Assembly: GCA_018065765.1 (NCBI GenBank)
Contig: JAGHSR010000158.1
Coordinates: 1-36,196 of the forward strand
DNA from: Candidatus Colicola coprequi
GTDB lineage: Bacteria; Bacteroidota; Bacteroidia; Bacteroidales; Paludibacteraceae
Direction of reading: 5' to 3'
Length of the DNA stretch: 36,196 nucleotides
Below are positions 23,415-32,727 of the stretch, piece by piece. The translations under genes were made by a program, and so were the position numbers. The notes below the pieces were generated by a model. The model was not told the DNA's origin and did not search any database. It saw only the letters and a program-made list of their open reading frames with translations. Numbering within the stretch: position 1 is the first letter of the stretch; each line of letters begins with the position of its first letter.

Positions 23415-25472
23415 TTAGTTCGTAAATTGCAATTTGCCATCTTTGAGCTCTACCACTACCGGTCGTTTGCTATCTACATGCCCGCTGATAATCTGTTTGC
23501 TCAGCTCATTCAATACTAATCTTTGTATGGCGCGTTTCACCGGACGGGCACCAAACTGTGGGTCATATCCCTCGCGAGCGATGTACTGAATAGCATCATC
23601 GGTTACGCGAAGTTCTATGCCTTGTTCTGCCAACATTTTGTGTACGCGGCTGAGTTGCAATTCTACCACTTCGCGGATGGCGTCTTCGCTCAACTCTTCA
23701 AAACGAATGATATCGTCTATCCGGTTGATAAACTCAGGTCTCACTTGGGCACGCAGTTGCTCTTCGCTCAGGTTACTGGTCATGATGATGAGGGTATTCT
23801 TGAAGTTAACCGTTCTGCCCTTGTTGTCGGTCAGACGCCCGTCATCCAGCACTTGGAGCAGTACGTTGAATACATCCGGGTGTGCTTTCTCTATCTCGTC
23901 AAACAGAACCACCGAATAGGGTTTGCGTCGGATGGCTTCTGTCAGTTGCCCGCCTTCATCGTAACCGACATATCCGGGAGGCGCACCTATCAACCGTGTC
24001 GCTGAGAATTTCTCCTGATACTCCGACATATCTATTCGCGTCATCATGTTCTCGTCGTCAAATAGATAATCGGCCAACGCTTTTGCCAGTTCGGTCTTTC
24101 CAACGCCCGTTGTGCCCAAGAAAATGAAACTGCCTATGGGACGTTTAGGGTCTTGCAGTCCTGCACGTGAACGGCGGATAGCATCACTCACGGCAACGAT
24201 GGCGTCCTCTTGACCGATGACGCGTCGGTGCAGTTCGTCTTCTAATTTGAGCAACTTATCGCGCTCCGATTGCATCATCTTGCTCACGGGAATACCGGTC
24301 CAACGAGCCACCACTTCGGCTATGTCGTCTTCATCCACCTCTTCTTTGATAAGACTCTCCGCACTGATAGCATGAAGTGCGTCTTGAGCGGCACGGATGT
24401 TCGCCTCCGCTTGTTGCAATTTGCTGTAACGAATTTCTGCCACCTTGCCATAGTTGCCTTCGCGTTCGGCCACTTCCGCCTCGTGTTTCATCTGCTCAAT
24501 GTTGGCTTTTTCGTTTTGGATAGTGGCAACATAACCTTTCTCTTTTGCCCATTGCTCGTTCAACCCGTCCCGTTTCTTGGATAGTTCAGCTATGTTTTTC
24601 TCCACCTCATTCGACTTCTGACTCTCGCCTTTCGATTCCCTACGAAGTGCCTCGCGTTCTATCTCCAGTTGCTTGATTTGACGATCCAAATTATCTATCT
24701 CTTCGGGCTTGGAATCGACCTCCAAACGCAGTTTGGCTGCAGCTTCATCCACAAGGTCAATGGCTTTGTCAGGCAAAAAACGGTCTGTGATGTAGCGTGC
24801 AGACAAACTCACGGCTGCTATGAGTGCATCATCCTTGATACGAACCTTGTGGTGAGTCTCGTACCGCTCTTTTAGTCCACGCAAGATGGATATGGTAGCC
24901 GCCTCATCAGGCTCATCCACCGTCACTTTTTGAAATCGACGCTCCAGTGCTTTGTCGGTCTCGAAGTATTTTTGGTATTCGTCCAATGTGGTTGCGCCTA
25001 TGGCACGCAGTTCACCACGCGCTAAGGCAGGCTTCAGTATGTTGGCAGCATCCATGGCTCCGCTACTCTTGCCGGCACCTACCAGCGTGTGTATCTCGTC
25101 GATGAATAGAATAATCTCACCGGCTGCTTGTACCACTTCGTTGATGACACCTTTCAGCCGTTCTTCAAACTCACCTTGATATTTGGCACCGGCTATCAGT
25201 GCACCCATATCCAGCGAATAAATGCGTTTGTGCTTCAGGTTTTCGGGCACATCACCTCTCACGATACGATGTGCCAGTCCTTCTGCTATGGCTGTTTTAC
25301 CGGTGCCGGGTTCACCTATTAGAATAGGATTGTTCTTAGTGCGGCGGCTCAGGATTTGCAGTACACGACGTATTTCGTCATCGCGCCCGATGACAGGGTC
25401 CAATTTCCCTTGTTCTGCTCGCTCACACAGGTTGATGGCGAACTTCTGTAAATTTTCAATCGAATTGTTCAT
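23415..25472 (-). CDS. clpB: ClpB-type disaggregase without N-terminal domain
   Basis: The Hsp100 chaperone ClpB pulls aggregated proteins through its pore with DnaK. Here ATG 25472 starts directly before the first ATPase domain: [20 protein letters not shown] then GEPGTGKT (Walker A, residues 53-60) and IDEIH. The coiled-coil M-domain follows (about 235-370: [29 protein letters not shown]), then GTTGVGKTE and [12 protein letters not shown] of the second ATPase domain. The M-domain distinguishes it from ClpA/ClpC. The length is 685 residues against about 860 normally: the N-terminal substrate domain (about 150 residues) is absent and the stretch from TSN (sensor 1) to RPEFINRID is about 20 residues shorter than in E. 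coli. An open frame continues upstream to 25616 but is only the heptamer array, so I do not include it. No promoter was recognised upstream. Confidence 0.92.
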   Translation of the reverse strand: MNNSIENLQKFAINLCERAEQGKLDPVIGRDDEIRRVLQILSRRTKNNPILIGEPGTGKTAIAEGLAHRIVRGDVPENLKHKRIYSLDMGALIAGAKYQGEFEERLKGVINEVVQAAGEIILFIDEIHTLVGAGKSSGAMDAANILKPALARGELRAIGATTLDEYQKYFETDKALERRFQKVTVDEPDEAATISILRGLKERYETHHKVRIKDDALIAAVSLSARYITDRFLPDKAIDLVDEAAAKLRLEVDSKPEEIDNLDRQIKQLEIEREALRRESKGESQKSNEVEKNIAELSKKRDGLNEQWAKEKGYVATIQNEKANIEQMKHEAEVAEREGNYGKVAEIRYSKLQQAEANIRAAQDALHAISAESLIKEEVDEDDIAEVVARWTGIPVSKMMQSERDKLLKLEDELHRRVIGQEDAIVAVSDAIRRSRAGLQDPKRPIGSFIFLGTTGVGKTELAKALADYLFDDENMMTRIDMSEYQEKFSATRLIGAPPGYVGYDEGGQLTEAIRRKPYSVVLFDEIEKAHPDVFNVLLQVLDDGRLTDNKGRTVNFKNTLIIMTSNLSEEQLRAQVRPEFINRIDDIIRFEELSEDAIREVVELQLSRVHKMLAEQGIELRVTDDAIQYIAREGYDPQFGARPVKRAIQRLVLNELSKQIISGHVDSKRPVVVELKDGKLQFTN

Positions 25473-25486
25473 AGTTGTATAATTTA

Positions 25487-25626
25487 GTATTCCGCATTTC
25501 GCATTTAGCATTTTGCATTTTGCATTCTGCATTTTGCATTTAGCATTCCGCATTCTGCATTCTGCATTCTGCATTTCGCATTTTGCATTTCGCATTTTGC
25601 ATTCCGCATTCTGCATTTTGCATTCC
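25487..25626. repeat. 20-unit tandem array of 7-bp GCATTNN
   Basis: One degenerate (gtattcc) and nineteen perfect-core units run with exact 7-bp period. The core GCATT is invariant in nineteen units; only the last two bases vary (TC, TA, TT, CT, CC), and always within pyrimidine-or-A choices. The array starts 15 bases from the clpB start codon. On the minus strand it gives a false reading of [14 protein letters not shown] type, known from many misannotated short proteins. Confidence 0.95.
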
Positions 25627-25763
25627 CCTCCCTTGCCCTATGAGGGAAAGGGCTGGGGATAGGGTCTTTTCTTCATCTCCTCTCTCAAACTCCATGCCAC
25701 GACAACTAGTACTGCCAAAATGGCAGTGTTCTGCTTATTTTAAGAGAAAAAAACTACCTGCGC
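25627..25763. other. Intergenic stretch between repeat array and receptor promoter
   Basis: The stretch contains a GC-rich sequence with two nested inverted parts (ccctatgaggg and ccctat...ataggg, 25634-25667), of the kind found as dispersed intergenic repeats in many bacteria. An isolated actagt octamer-like sequence (25703) and AT-rich filler follow. There is no credible gene on either strand. Confidence 0.5.
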
Positions 25764-25794
25764 TTGCCCATTTAATAAAATTGTAGTACCTTTG
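25764..25794 (+). promoter_or_regulatory. Bacteroidota promoter of the metal efflux operon
   Basis: TTG at 25764-25766, 20 bases, TACCTTTG at 25787-25794, ten bases from the receptor ATG at 25804. The message is therefore nearly leaderless. No metal-responsive operator is recognised. Confidence 0.8.
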
Positions 25795-25803
25795 CGGTCA
25801 ATT

Positions 25804-28134
25804 ATGAAGAAGATTTGTTTGTTTATACTTGTTGTGCTGTTTCCACTTTCGCTCTCAGCACATATTCATGGATTGGTGTTGGACGACAAGGGCAATGCCC
25901 TGCCCGGAGCGAATGTGTGGTGGATGAACACCACCATGGGGGTCGTCACCGATGCGGACGGACACTTTGAGATTGAACCCACACACGCCACTCGGCGCTT
26001 GATAACCTCCTTTATGGGCTATGTCTCAGATACTACTGAGGTGCATGGGGAAACGTCTCTGACTATCGTCTTGGTCGAAGACCTGCAGTTGGAAGAAGTG
26101 ACTATCTCCGAACGCAAAGCTGCCGTGATGCGCTCTCGCGTGTCAACACTCAATACGACCACACTCACAAACGAAGAATTGTGCAAAGCCGCCTGCTGCA
26201 ATCTGGCAGGTTCGTTCGAGACATCGGCTGCTGTGGATGTGGCATATGCTGATGCCGCTACAGGGGCTAAGCAGATTCGGCTGTTAGGGCTCAACGGTAC
26301 GTACGTGCAACTGCTTACCGAGAACACTCCCAACGTGCGTGGACTGGCTCAGTCCTTTGGTATGGAGTACATCCCCGCTGCATGGATGGACGCTATTCAG
26401 GTCAGCAAGGGAACATCATCCGTGCGCAATGGCTATGAATCCGTCACCGGGCAAATCAATGTGGAGTACCTCAAACCACAGACCACGTCACCTCTGTCTA
26501 TTGATGCTATTGTAATGGACAAATTAGAGACCGAAGTGGATGTAACCGGTGGCTGGAAAGTGAGCGATATTTGCCATACCGCCGTGCTGGCACACGTTCG
26601 CAATACTTCTATGGAGATGGATCACAACCACGATGGTTTTTTGGATATGCCTATCAATAGCAACCTGAACGTGATGAATCGTTGGTACTTCAAAAGCGGT
26701 CAGTACGGAGGGCAGATACTGGTTCGCGGTATCTATGATAAACGCATCAGTGGTATGTCTCGTGCCACTCAACATCCTTACCAAATCGACTTGCGCACAC
26801 GACGCGTGGACGGCTTTGCCAAGTTTGGCTATCATATGGATGAAGATTTAGGCCGTTCTTTAGGAATCATCGCCTCGGCTTCTTATCACAGCCAAACCAA
26901 TATCTATGGCTCGCGAGAGTGGGATGCAGCACAGACCAATGCCTATCTGAATGCCATCTTCCAAACCAACTTTGAGAACCCGCAGTTGGATCCCGAAGAT
27001 AAGCACGAACATACCTTGGCTGTCGGGCTCAGTCTCAACTACGACCGATACGAGGAAACAATCGCGTTATACGCGATACTGCAAGCCATGCGCCCATTGG
27101 ATCGTCAAGAACTGACACCGGGTATTTTTGCCGAATATACCTATTCGTATCTGGACGTTTTGACCATCTTGGCGGGTGTTCGCGAAGATTGGTCTTCGCA
27201 ATACGGTTTCTTCACCACGCCTCGACTGAATGTGCGCTACGCACCATTCAGCTGGTGGACATTGCGCGGTAGTGTCGGTTTGGGATATCGCTCTCCTAAC
27301 TTAGTGGCAGACAATGCAGCCTTCCTTCCCTCTTCGCGCCGGTGGACCACCAATGGCTTTGCCTCGCTGCCTACATGGTTGACGCAAGAGAAAGCCCTCA
27401 ATACCGGTGCAACTATGACTTTCTATATCCCTATTGCATCTCGCGAATTGCAACTGACAGGTGAGTATTACTTCACCAAGTTCCTCGATGGCGTTATCGT
27501 CGATATTGAAAGAGCAGGGTTGGTTAATGTGATGACTATGAAGGATAACCCCGCCTTGCAGCAGTTTGCTCACAACTGGCAGGTCGAGGCTAATATGGAA
27601 ATCTTGCGCGGATGGACTATGACGCTGGCTTTCCGTTATACGGATACGCGCCAAACAACCTTCGATAATGCTGTCAATGCCTATCAACTTCGCGAAAAAC
27701 CACTGCAAAATCGTTTCAAGGGAATCATCTCTACCTCATACCAAACGCCTAAAAAGACTTGGCAGTTTGACGCTACGATGCAGTTTAATGGTTATGGCCG
27801 CATGCCGGATTGTTTCTCCAATCCTGATAATGGGCAGTATTTTGAGCGCGATGGTCATCTTTATCATACATGGTATCCACAACTCATGGCGCAGATAACT
27901 CGCTATTTCCATGGAGGGTCAGTTTATGTCGGTTCGGAGAATATGACCAATTTCACGCAGAAGAATCCCATCTTAGGCGACAGGATAGAGGGTACTACAT
28001 ACATCGACCCCACATCCGCCGGCTATGATGCCGGTCAGGTGTGGGGACCGATTAAAGGATGGAATTTGTATATTGGTGTCCGTTGGGCTCTTGATACTCC
28101 GGAGAAATCGTCCGAACATCATCATGCGAACTGA
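25804..28134 (+). CDS. TonB-dependent outer membrane receptor (metal locus)
   Basis: The 776-residue protein starts with a signal peptide (MKKICLFILVVLFPLSLSAH) at ATG 25804; TTG 25792 in frame lies inside the promoter and is rejected. Residues about 20-105 form the carboxypeptidase-regulatory-like domain of SusC-type receptors (GLVLDDKGNALPGANVWWMN, GVVTDADGHFEI). The plug comes next (QIRLLGLNGTYVQLLTENTP, VSKGTSSVRNGYESVTGQIN), then a 22-strand-like barrel rich in aromatics, ending LYIGVRWALD and a His tail (SSEHHHAN). The His-rich end and the next four genes (His-rich membrane protein, CusB, CusA, TolC-like) indicate a role in copper or another heavy metal, for example uptake of a metal complex or of a chelator. 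No SusD partner is present, so a glycan role is unlikely. Confidence 0.88.
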   Translation: MKKICLFILVVLFPLSLSAHIHGLVLDDKGNALPGANVWWMNTTMGVVTDADGHFEIEPTHATRRLITSFMGYVSDTTEVHGETSLTIVLVEDLQLEEVTISERKAAVMRSRVSTLNTTTLTNEELCKAACCNLAGSFETSAAVDVAYADAATGAKQIRLLGLNGTYVQLLTENTPNVRGLAQSFGMEYIPAAWMDAIQVSKGTSSVRNGYESVTGQINVEYLKPQTTSPLSIDAIVMDKLETEVDVTGGWKVSDICHTAVLAHVRNTSMEMDHNHDGFLDMPINSNLNVMNRWYFKSGQYGGQILVRGIYDKRISGMSRATQHPYQIDLRTRRVDGFAKFGYHMDEDLGRSLGIIASASYHSQTNIYGSREWDAAQTNAYLNAIFQTNFENPQLDPEDKHEHTLAVGLSLNYDRYEETIALYAILQAMRPLDRQELTPGIFAEYTYSYLDVLTILAGVREDWSSQYGFFTTPRLNVRYAPFSWWTLRGSVGLGYRSPNLVADNAAFLPSSRRWTTNGFASLPTWLTQEKALNTGATMTFYIPIASRELQLTGEYYFTKFLDGVIVDIERAGLVNVMTMKDNPALQQFAHNWQVEANMEILRGWTMTLAFRYTDTRQTTFDNAVNAYQLREKPLQNRFKGIISTSYQTPKKTWQFDATMQFNGYGRMPDCFSNPDNGQYFERDGHLYHTWYPQLMAQITRYFHGGSVYVGSENMTNFTQKNPILGDRIEGTTYIDPTSAGYDAGQVWGPIKGWNLYIGVRWALDTPEKSSEHHHAN

Positions 28135-28143
28135 ATAAGATAA

Positions 28144-28524
28144 ATGATAGCAAAGCGACCACATATTCGTAAATGGCTGGCAGCGTTTCTGCTGTTGATA
28201 TTTGGTGTGTACTACACCAATGTCACTTTGTTTTACCATACGCACATTATCAATGGTACGACCATTGTTCACAGTCACTGCCACAGCCATCAACACCACA
28301 GTACCAGTGATGGTGGTCACTCGGGCGTTCATGTTACACTCTATGCTCAACTGACCAGCCAATTGCTGATGACAGCGGCTGACATGGGAGTCGACTGGAT
28401 GGCTCCGTTTGGTTTGGTGGCTCGGTTGGGCGAACAGCAGTCGAAGGAAGAAAACTGTCCGATCTTGGACGGACTCTACCTGCGTGCCCCTCCTGTGTTT
28501 GTAAAAACATCGTTATTTCTTTAA
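28144..28524 (+). CDS. His-rich small membrane protein of the metal efflux locus
   Basis: A 126-residue protein with an N-terminal membrane span (about 11-30: WLAAFLLLIFGVYYTNVTLF). A striking His cluster follows (YHTHIINGTTIVHSHCHSHQ, then HH, GGHSGVH), with one Cys among the histidines. The C-terminal half is hydrophobic to amphipathic (LLMTAADMGVDWMAPFGLVA). In related Bacteroidota loci a similar small His-rich protein (I believe DUF6769) sits between the TonB receptor and a CusB-like protein. The histidines face the periplasm if the N-terminus is inside. It is a plausible metal-binding protein that captures ions for the RND pump, but that is inference. The gap to the receptor is nine bases, and the next gene is 33 bases away. 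Confidence 0.78.
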   Translation: MIAKRPHIRKWLAAFLLLIFGVYYTNVTLFYHTHIINGTTIVHSHCHSHQHHSTSDGGHSGVHVTLYAQLTSQLLMTAADMGVDWMAPFGLVARLGEQQSKEENCPILDGLYLRAPPVFVKTSLFL

Positions 28525-28557
28525 CCTTTTTTTACAAACATAATTCAGCATATTTCA

Positions 28558-29616
28558 ATGAGATATACCTTATTCGTCAGTGCCCTTATCGGCCTGACAT
28601 TGACAGCTTGTAGCCGTGTACAAACTGCCGACAACAATCGTGAGGATGTAAGTCGTTATCTTCGTATAGATATAGTACATTCCGCTCCTTTTTCTACCAC
28701 ATATACCACTGTAGGTACGTTACGTGCCGAAGCAGGCAAAATAGCCGAAGTGGGTTTGCCCATGGATGGTCGCATAGGAACCATTCATAAGCGTTTGAGT
28801 GACCCGGTACGGGTTGGAACACCTTTGTTCTCCGTATGCTCGCCCGGGTTTGCCGACCAGTGCAAATCCTATTTTCAGGCAGAGTCCAATTATCAGTTCC
28901 AACAAAAGACCTATGCCCGTCAGCAGGTACTTCATGAAACAGGTATCGTGTCTGACAGAGAGTGGGAAGAAACAACCAATAACCTGGAATTGGCTCGCAG
29001 AGAGTTGAAACAATGGGAATACACCATCAGGGCTTTGGGAATTGATATAGCCGGTTTGAAGGAATCCGGTGAACTGAATATAGTCTCCCCTATAAAGGGT
29101 GAGATAGTGCGTATGGAGTTGACTCCGGGACAATATGTTCGCCAAGACAGCCCCGCATTGATAACCATAGCCGATTTAAGTACGGTTTGGGTGGCTGCCC
29201 AAATTAAAGAACACTATCTGGACCGGATTCATTACAACGATTCGGTGGAGGTATTCCTGAACAATGACCGGCATTTTCATGTAACGGGTCAGGTAGTATA
29301 TATCGGGCAATTGTTAGACCCGGAAACCCGTTCCATAGAAGTTCTGATTTCATGTGCCAACCCACAGAGGGAACTCAAACCGGGCATGTTTGCTCATGTT
29401 CATTTCACGTCTGAGCCCACTGAGGCCATACAGGTGCCTGCCTCTGCGATATTGCAGGATGAGAATACTCCGTTTGTTTATGTGCAGGCCGAAGACAGCA
29501 GTTTTGTTCGCAGGCCGGTGACAGTGGAGAGTGGTGATTCCGGAATGGTTCATATTATCAGCGGTCTGGAAGAAGGAGAACGTATTGTAGCAGAGGGTGG
29601 ACTTTATCTGAATTAG
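28558..29616 (+). CDS. cusB: RND efflux periplasmic adaptor (CusB/CzcB type)
   Basis: The 352-residue product is a lipoprotein (MRYTLFVSALIGLTLTAC) and the membrane-fusion partner of the RND pump that follows. A barrel-sandwich hybrid domain (about 45-80 and 165-200: EVGLPMDGRIGTIHKRLSDP and NIVSPIKGEIVRMELTPG) frames an alpha-hairpin (about 100-155: SYFQAESNYQFQQKTYARQQ). A beta-barrel domain (WVAAQIKEHYLDRIHYND) and a membrane-proximal domain (VQAEDSSFVRRPVTVESGD) follow. A short N-terminal metal-binding Met cluster, as in E. coli CusB, is not seen. It starts 33 bases after the His-rich gene and six bases before cusA. HME-type pump context fixes the subclass; the exact metal is unknown. Confidence 0.88.
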   Translation: MRYTLFVSALIGLTLTACSRVQTADNNREDVSRYLRIDIVHSAPFSTTYTTVGTLRAEAGKIAEVGLPMDGRIGTIHKRLSDPVRVGTPLFSVCSPGFADQCKSYFQAESNYQFQQKTYARQQVLHETGIVSDREWEETTNNLELARRELKQWEYTIRALGIDIAGLKESGELNIVSPIKGEIVRMELTPGQYVRQDSPALITIADLSTVWVAAQIKEHYLDRIHYNDSVEVFLNNDRHFHVTGQVVYIGQLLDPETRSIEVLISCANPQRELKPGMFAHVHFTSEPTEAIQVPASAILQDENTPFVYVQAEDSSFVRRPVTVESGDSGMVHIISGLEEGERIVAEGGLYLN

Positions 29617-29622
29617 GCGACT

Positions 29623-32600
29623 ATGAAAAAATTTATCAAACAACTCATAGAGCGCCGTTGGCTGGTGCTGGCCATTTTTGTTGTGCTGGCTTTGGCCGGA
29701 TGCTACAGTTGGAAGCAATTGGCGCTGGATGCCTATCCGGATATAGCGGACGTGACGGTTCAGGTCGTAACGCAAGTGCCGGGGTTGGCAGCCGAAGAAA
29801 TAGAAGAACAGATTACCGAGCCAATGGAAAGAGCCTTAAACGGTATTCCGAAACTGTCGGTAATGCGAAGCAATAACACTTTCGGGCTATCCATTATAGT
29901 ACTGGTATTTGAGGATGGAGTGGATGATTATTGGGCTCGTCAACGGGTGACGGAGCGAATAGCCGATGTGGATTTACCCTATGGGGCTGTTCCCGGACTG
30001 AATCCGTTGACCTCTCCTACCGGGGAGATATACCGATATATTTTGGTCAGTGAGAACAATCATTCACTCCGTGAGTTGACAGAACTCAATAAATGGGTGG
30101 TTATTCCCCGTCTGAAGCAGATAGCCGGAGTGGCCGATGTGAGCAATTACGGAGGTATCACCACGCAATATCAGGTGGAAATAGATCCTGACCTGATGGA
30201 CAGTTATGATGTTTCTCTCAGTGAAGTGACCGAAGCACTGGAACGCAATAATATCAATGCGGGAGGAAGTATGCTTACCCGCGGAGATTTGGGTTATGTG
30301 GTTCGAGGTGTGGGCTTGATACACGATTTGGAGGATATGGGCAATATTGTTATTAAATCGGTCCACGGTACGCCTATCTATATCAAGGACCTTGGCTCTC
30401 TCAAATACGGCAATCTGGAAAGAAAGGGAATATTGGGTTATACCGATGACCATTATCGCATCTCCGATGGGGTGGAGGGTATTGTTCAAATGCTTCGCCA
30501 TGAGAATCCCTCGCAGGTGTTGGAATCGGTTCATGCTGCCGTAGATGAACTCAATGAACATATTCTGCCCGATGGAGTGGTTATTCATACTATATTGGAC
30601 AGAACCAGTCTGGTTCAAACCACTTTGCACACCGTAACCCGTACCCTGCTGTTTGGTATGCTGTTGGTGATAGGAGTCTTGGTTCTTTTTCTCAGAAGTC
30701 CGCGGAGTGCCATGCTGGTGGCTATTACGATACCCGTTTCCCTGCTTATAGCGTTTATATTGATGCACATAACCAATATCCCGGCCAACCTGTTGTCGTT
30801 AGGGGCTATAGATTTTGGTATATTGGTGGATGGCGCTATCGTGATGGTGGAAACCATACTTAAACTCAGAGAGAAGAATCCAGACCAGGCGCTTGACCTG
30901 AAAGAGACTATTCGTCAAATCACAGCAGTGGCCAAGCCTATTTTCTTTGCTACGCTGATTATCATTGTGGCTTATCTGCCGTTGTTTGCTTTTCAGCGAA
31001 TCGAACGAAAACTGTTTACCCCGATGGCTTTTACGGTAGGATACGCCTTATTGGGAGCATTACTATGTGCTCTGGTGCTTATTCCGGGGCTGGCATACGC
31101 TATTTATCGTAAGCCACAAAAAATCTATCGCAATCACACCATAGAAAAACTGACAGACCGATATGCAGGACATACCTCGTGGCTCATCGCTCATCCAAAG
31201 AAACTGTTGGCTCCTGTGGGAGGCGTGTTGCTGACGGTGATGGTGCTGGCTTTTACTGTGGGAAAGGATTTCCTGCCTGCATTGGACGAAGGTGGTATCT
31301 GGATTCAGGTTCAGACTCCGTATGGCATATCATTGGAACGTTCTACCCAATTTGCGGATACACTTCGTGAACGACTCAAGACTTTTCCCGAAGTGACGTA
31401 TGTGTTGACGCAGGTGGGGCGTGATGATGAGGGTACAGAAGCCTTTACTCCATCACACATCGAGTGCAGTGTAGGACTGCGCCCGTACAGTGAATGGAAA
31501 CATGGAAGAACCAAGCAGGATCTGGTGGATGATATGTCAGCCATGATTGATACCATGCCCGGGTATTCCGTGGGATTCTCGCAACCCATTATCGATATGG
31601 TGATGGACCAGATGGCAGGTTCCCATTCGGATTTGGCAGTCAAAGTCTACGGGGAAAATCAGAGTGAAAGTCGTAAGGTCGCTCAACAGATTGTGGATGT
31701 ATTGTCCACCATTCGAGGTGCTACTGACGTGATGATAGATCAGGAACCACCTTTACCACAATTGCAGATTGATGTTAATCGTCCACGTGTAGCCCAATAT
31801 GGTTTGAATATGGCTGATGTGAGTGAATTGATAGAGGTTGGAGTAGGGGGAAAGGCTGTGGCATCACTGTATCACAATGGGCGTGTGCATGATATAACCT
31901 GCCGTTACAAGGAATCATCTCGTGATACACCGGAGAAAATAGGACAACTGATGTTGACCAATTCAGATGGGGTAAGAATACCTCTGGCCGCAGTTGCCGA
32001 TATTCATACATCATTGGGAGCCAGTACTTTGTCGCGAGAAATGAATCGTCGGCATCTGACCATACGTGTCAATTTGAGAGGTCGTGATTTGAGTTCGTTC
32101 CTGGAAGAGGCAGAGCAACGTATTGAACAGCAAGTGCAATATGACCACACCTCCATGCAAATCAAGTGGGATGGACAGTATCAGAATCAACAACGGGCTT
32201 ATGCGCGCTTAATGGTGGTTATCCCCTTTGTCCTGGCACTGATGTTCTTACTAATGTATGGTGCTTTCGGTAATTGGCGTCAGGCAGGCATGATGTTGTG
32301 CCTATTGCCACTTTCTCTATTAGGTGGCTTGGCCGCTTTGAATATCCGAGGCATGTCGTTCAATGTTTCTTCAGCTGTCGGATTCATCGCTTTGTTTGGA
32401 CTGACCATTCAAAACGGTGTGATTATGATTTCTCATATCAATCATTTGCGTCACGATGGGTTGGAACTCGGTCAGGCCGTATGTCAGGGTGTGACACATC
32501 GTCTGCGTCCCATATTGATGACTGCTTCCGTGGCAGTATTGGGCCTGTTGCCTGCTTCAATGGCAACAGGAGTGGGTTCGGATGTACAACGTCCATTGGC

Positions 32601-32727
32601 TACCGTGATTGTCTATGGGTTGTTGTGTTCCACTATCATCACGTTGTACGTACTGCCTGTTTTTTACTATTACGTGGAAAACCAAGTCCAAAAACATCTC
32701 GCACAAAAATATTCAGATAAAAAATGA
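29623..32727 (+). CDS. cusA: Heavy-metal efflux RND permease (CusA/CzcA family)
   Basis: The inner-membrane pump is 1034 residues, normal for the family, with twelve predicted spans in two halves, each with a large periplasmic loop. The N-terminus RRWLVLAIFVVLALAGCYSW and DAYPDIADVTVQVVTQVPGL are typical of HME-RND proteins. The proton-relay motif of that class, DFGILVDGAIVMVE, lies in TM4 with Asp397 and Asp403. A second-half region VSSAVGFIALFGLTIQNGVI corresponds to TM10. The Met relay for Cu/Ag was not resolved from the sequence alone, so cusA versus czcA is uncertain. It overlaps the TolC gene by four bases (ATGA), implying coupled translation. It moves monovalent or divalent heavy-metal cations from periplasm or cytoplasm through the tripartite channel. 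Confidence 0.92.
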   Translation: MKKFIKQLIERRWLVLAIFVVLALAGCYSWKQLALDAYPDIADVTVQVVTQVPGLAAEEIEEQITEPMERALNGIPKLSVMRSNNTFGLSIIVLVFEDGVDDYWARQRVTERIADVDLPYGAVPGLNPLTSPTGEIYRYILVSENNHSLRELTELNKWVVIPRLKQIAGVADVSNYGGITTQYQVEIDPDLMDSYDVSLSEVTEALERNNINAGGSMLTRGDLGYVVRGVGLIHDLEDMGNIVIKSVHGTPIYIKDLGSLKYGNLERKGILGYTDDHYRISDGVEGIVQMLRHENPSQVLESVHAAVDELNEHILPDGVVIHTILDRTSLVQTTLHTVTRTLLFGMLLVIGVLVLFLRSPRSAMLVAITIPVSLLIAFILMHITNIPANLLSLGAIDFGILVDGAIVMVETILKLREKNPDQALDLKETIRQITAVAKPIFFATLIIIVAYLPLFAFQRIERKLFTPMAFTVGYALLGALLCALVLIPGLAYAIYRKPQKIYRNHTIEKLTDRYAGHTSWLIAHPKKLLAPVGGVLLTVMVLAFTVGKDFLPALDEGGIWIQVQTPYGISLERSTQFADTLRERLKTFPEVTYVLTQVGRDDEGTEAFTPSHIECSVGLRPYSEWKHGRTKQDLVDDMSAMIDTMPGYSVGFSQPIIDMVMDQMAGSHSDLAVKVYGENQSESRKVAQQIVDVLSTIRGATDVMIDQEPPLPQLQIDVNRPRVAQYGLNMADVSELIEVGVGGKAVASLYHNGRVHDITCRYKESSRDTPEKIGQLMLTNSDGVRIPLAAVADIHTSLGASTLSREMNRRHLTIRVNLRGRDLSSFLEEAEQRIEQQVQYDHTSMQIKWDGQYQNQQRAYARLMVVIPFVLALMFLLMYGAFGNWRQAGMMLCLLPLSLLGGLAALNIRGMSFNVSSAVGFIALFGLTIQNGVIMISHINHLRHDGLELGQAVCQGVTHRLRPILMTASVAVLGLLPASMATGVGSDVQRPLATVIVYGLLCSTIITLYVLPVFYYYVENQVQKHLAQKYSDKK

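Noticed and set aside
25473-25616. N-terminal extension of ClpB with [14 protein letters not shown] repeats
   Set aside because: The frame is a by-product of the 7-bp array, whose 21-base cycle lacks stops; a normal start codon lies at 25472 directly before conserved sequence.
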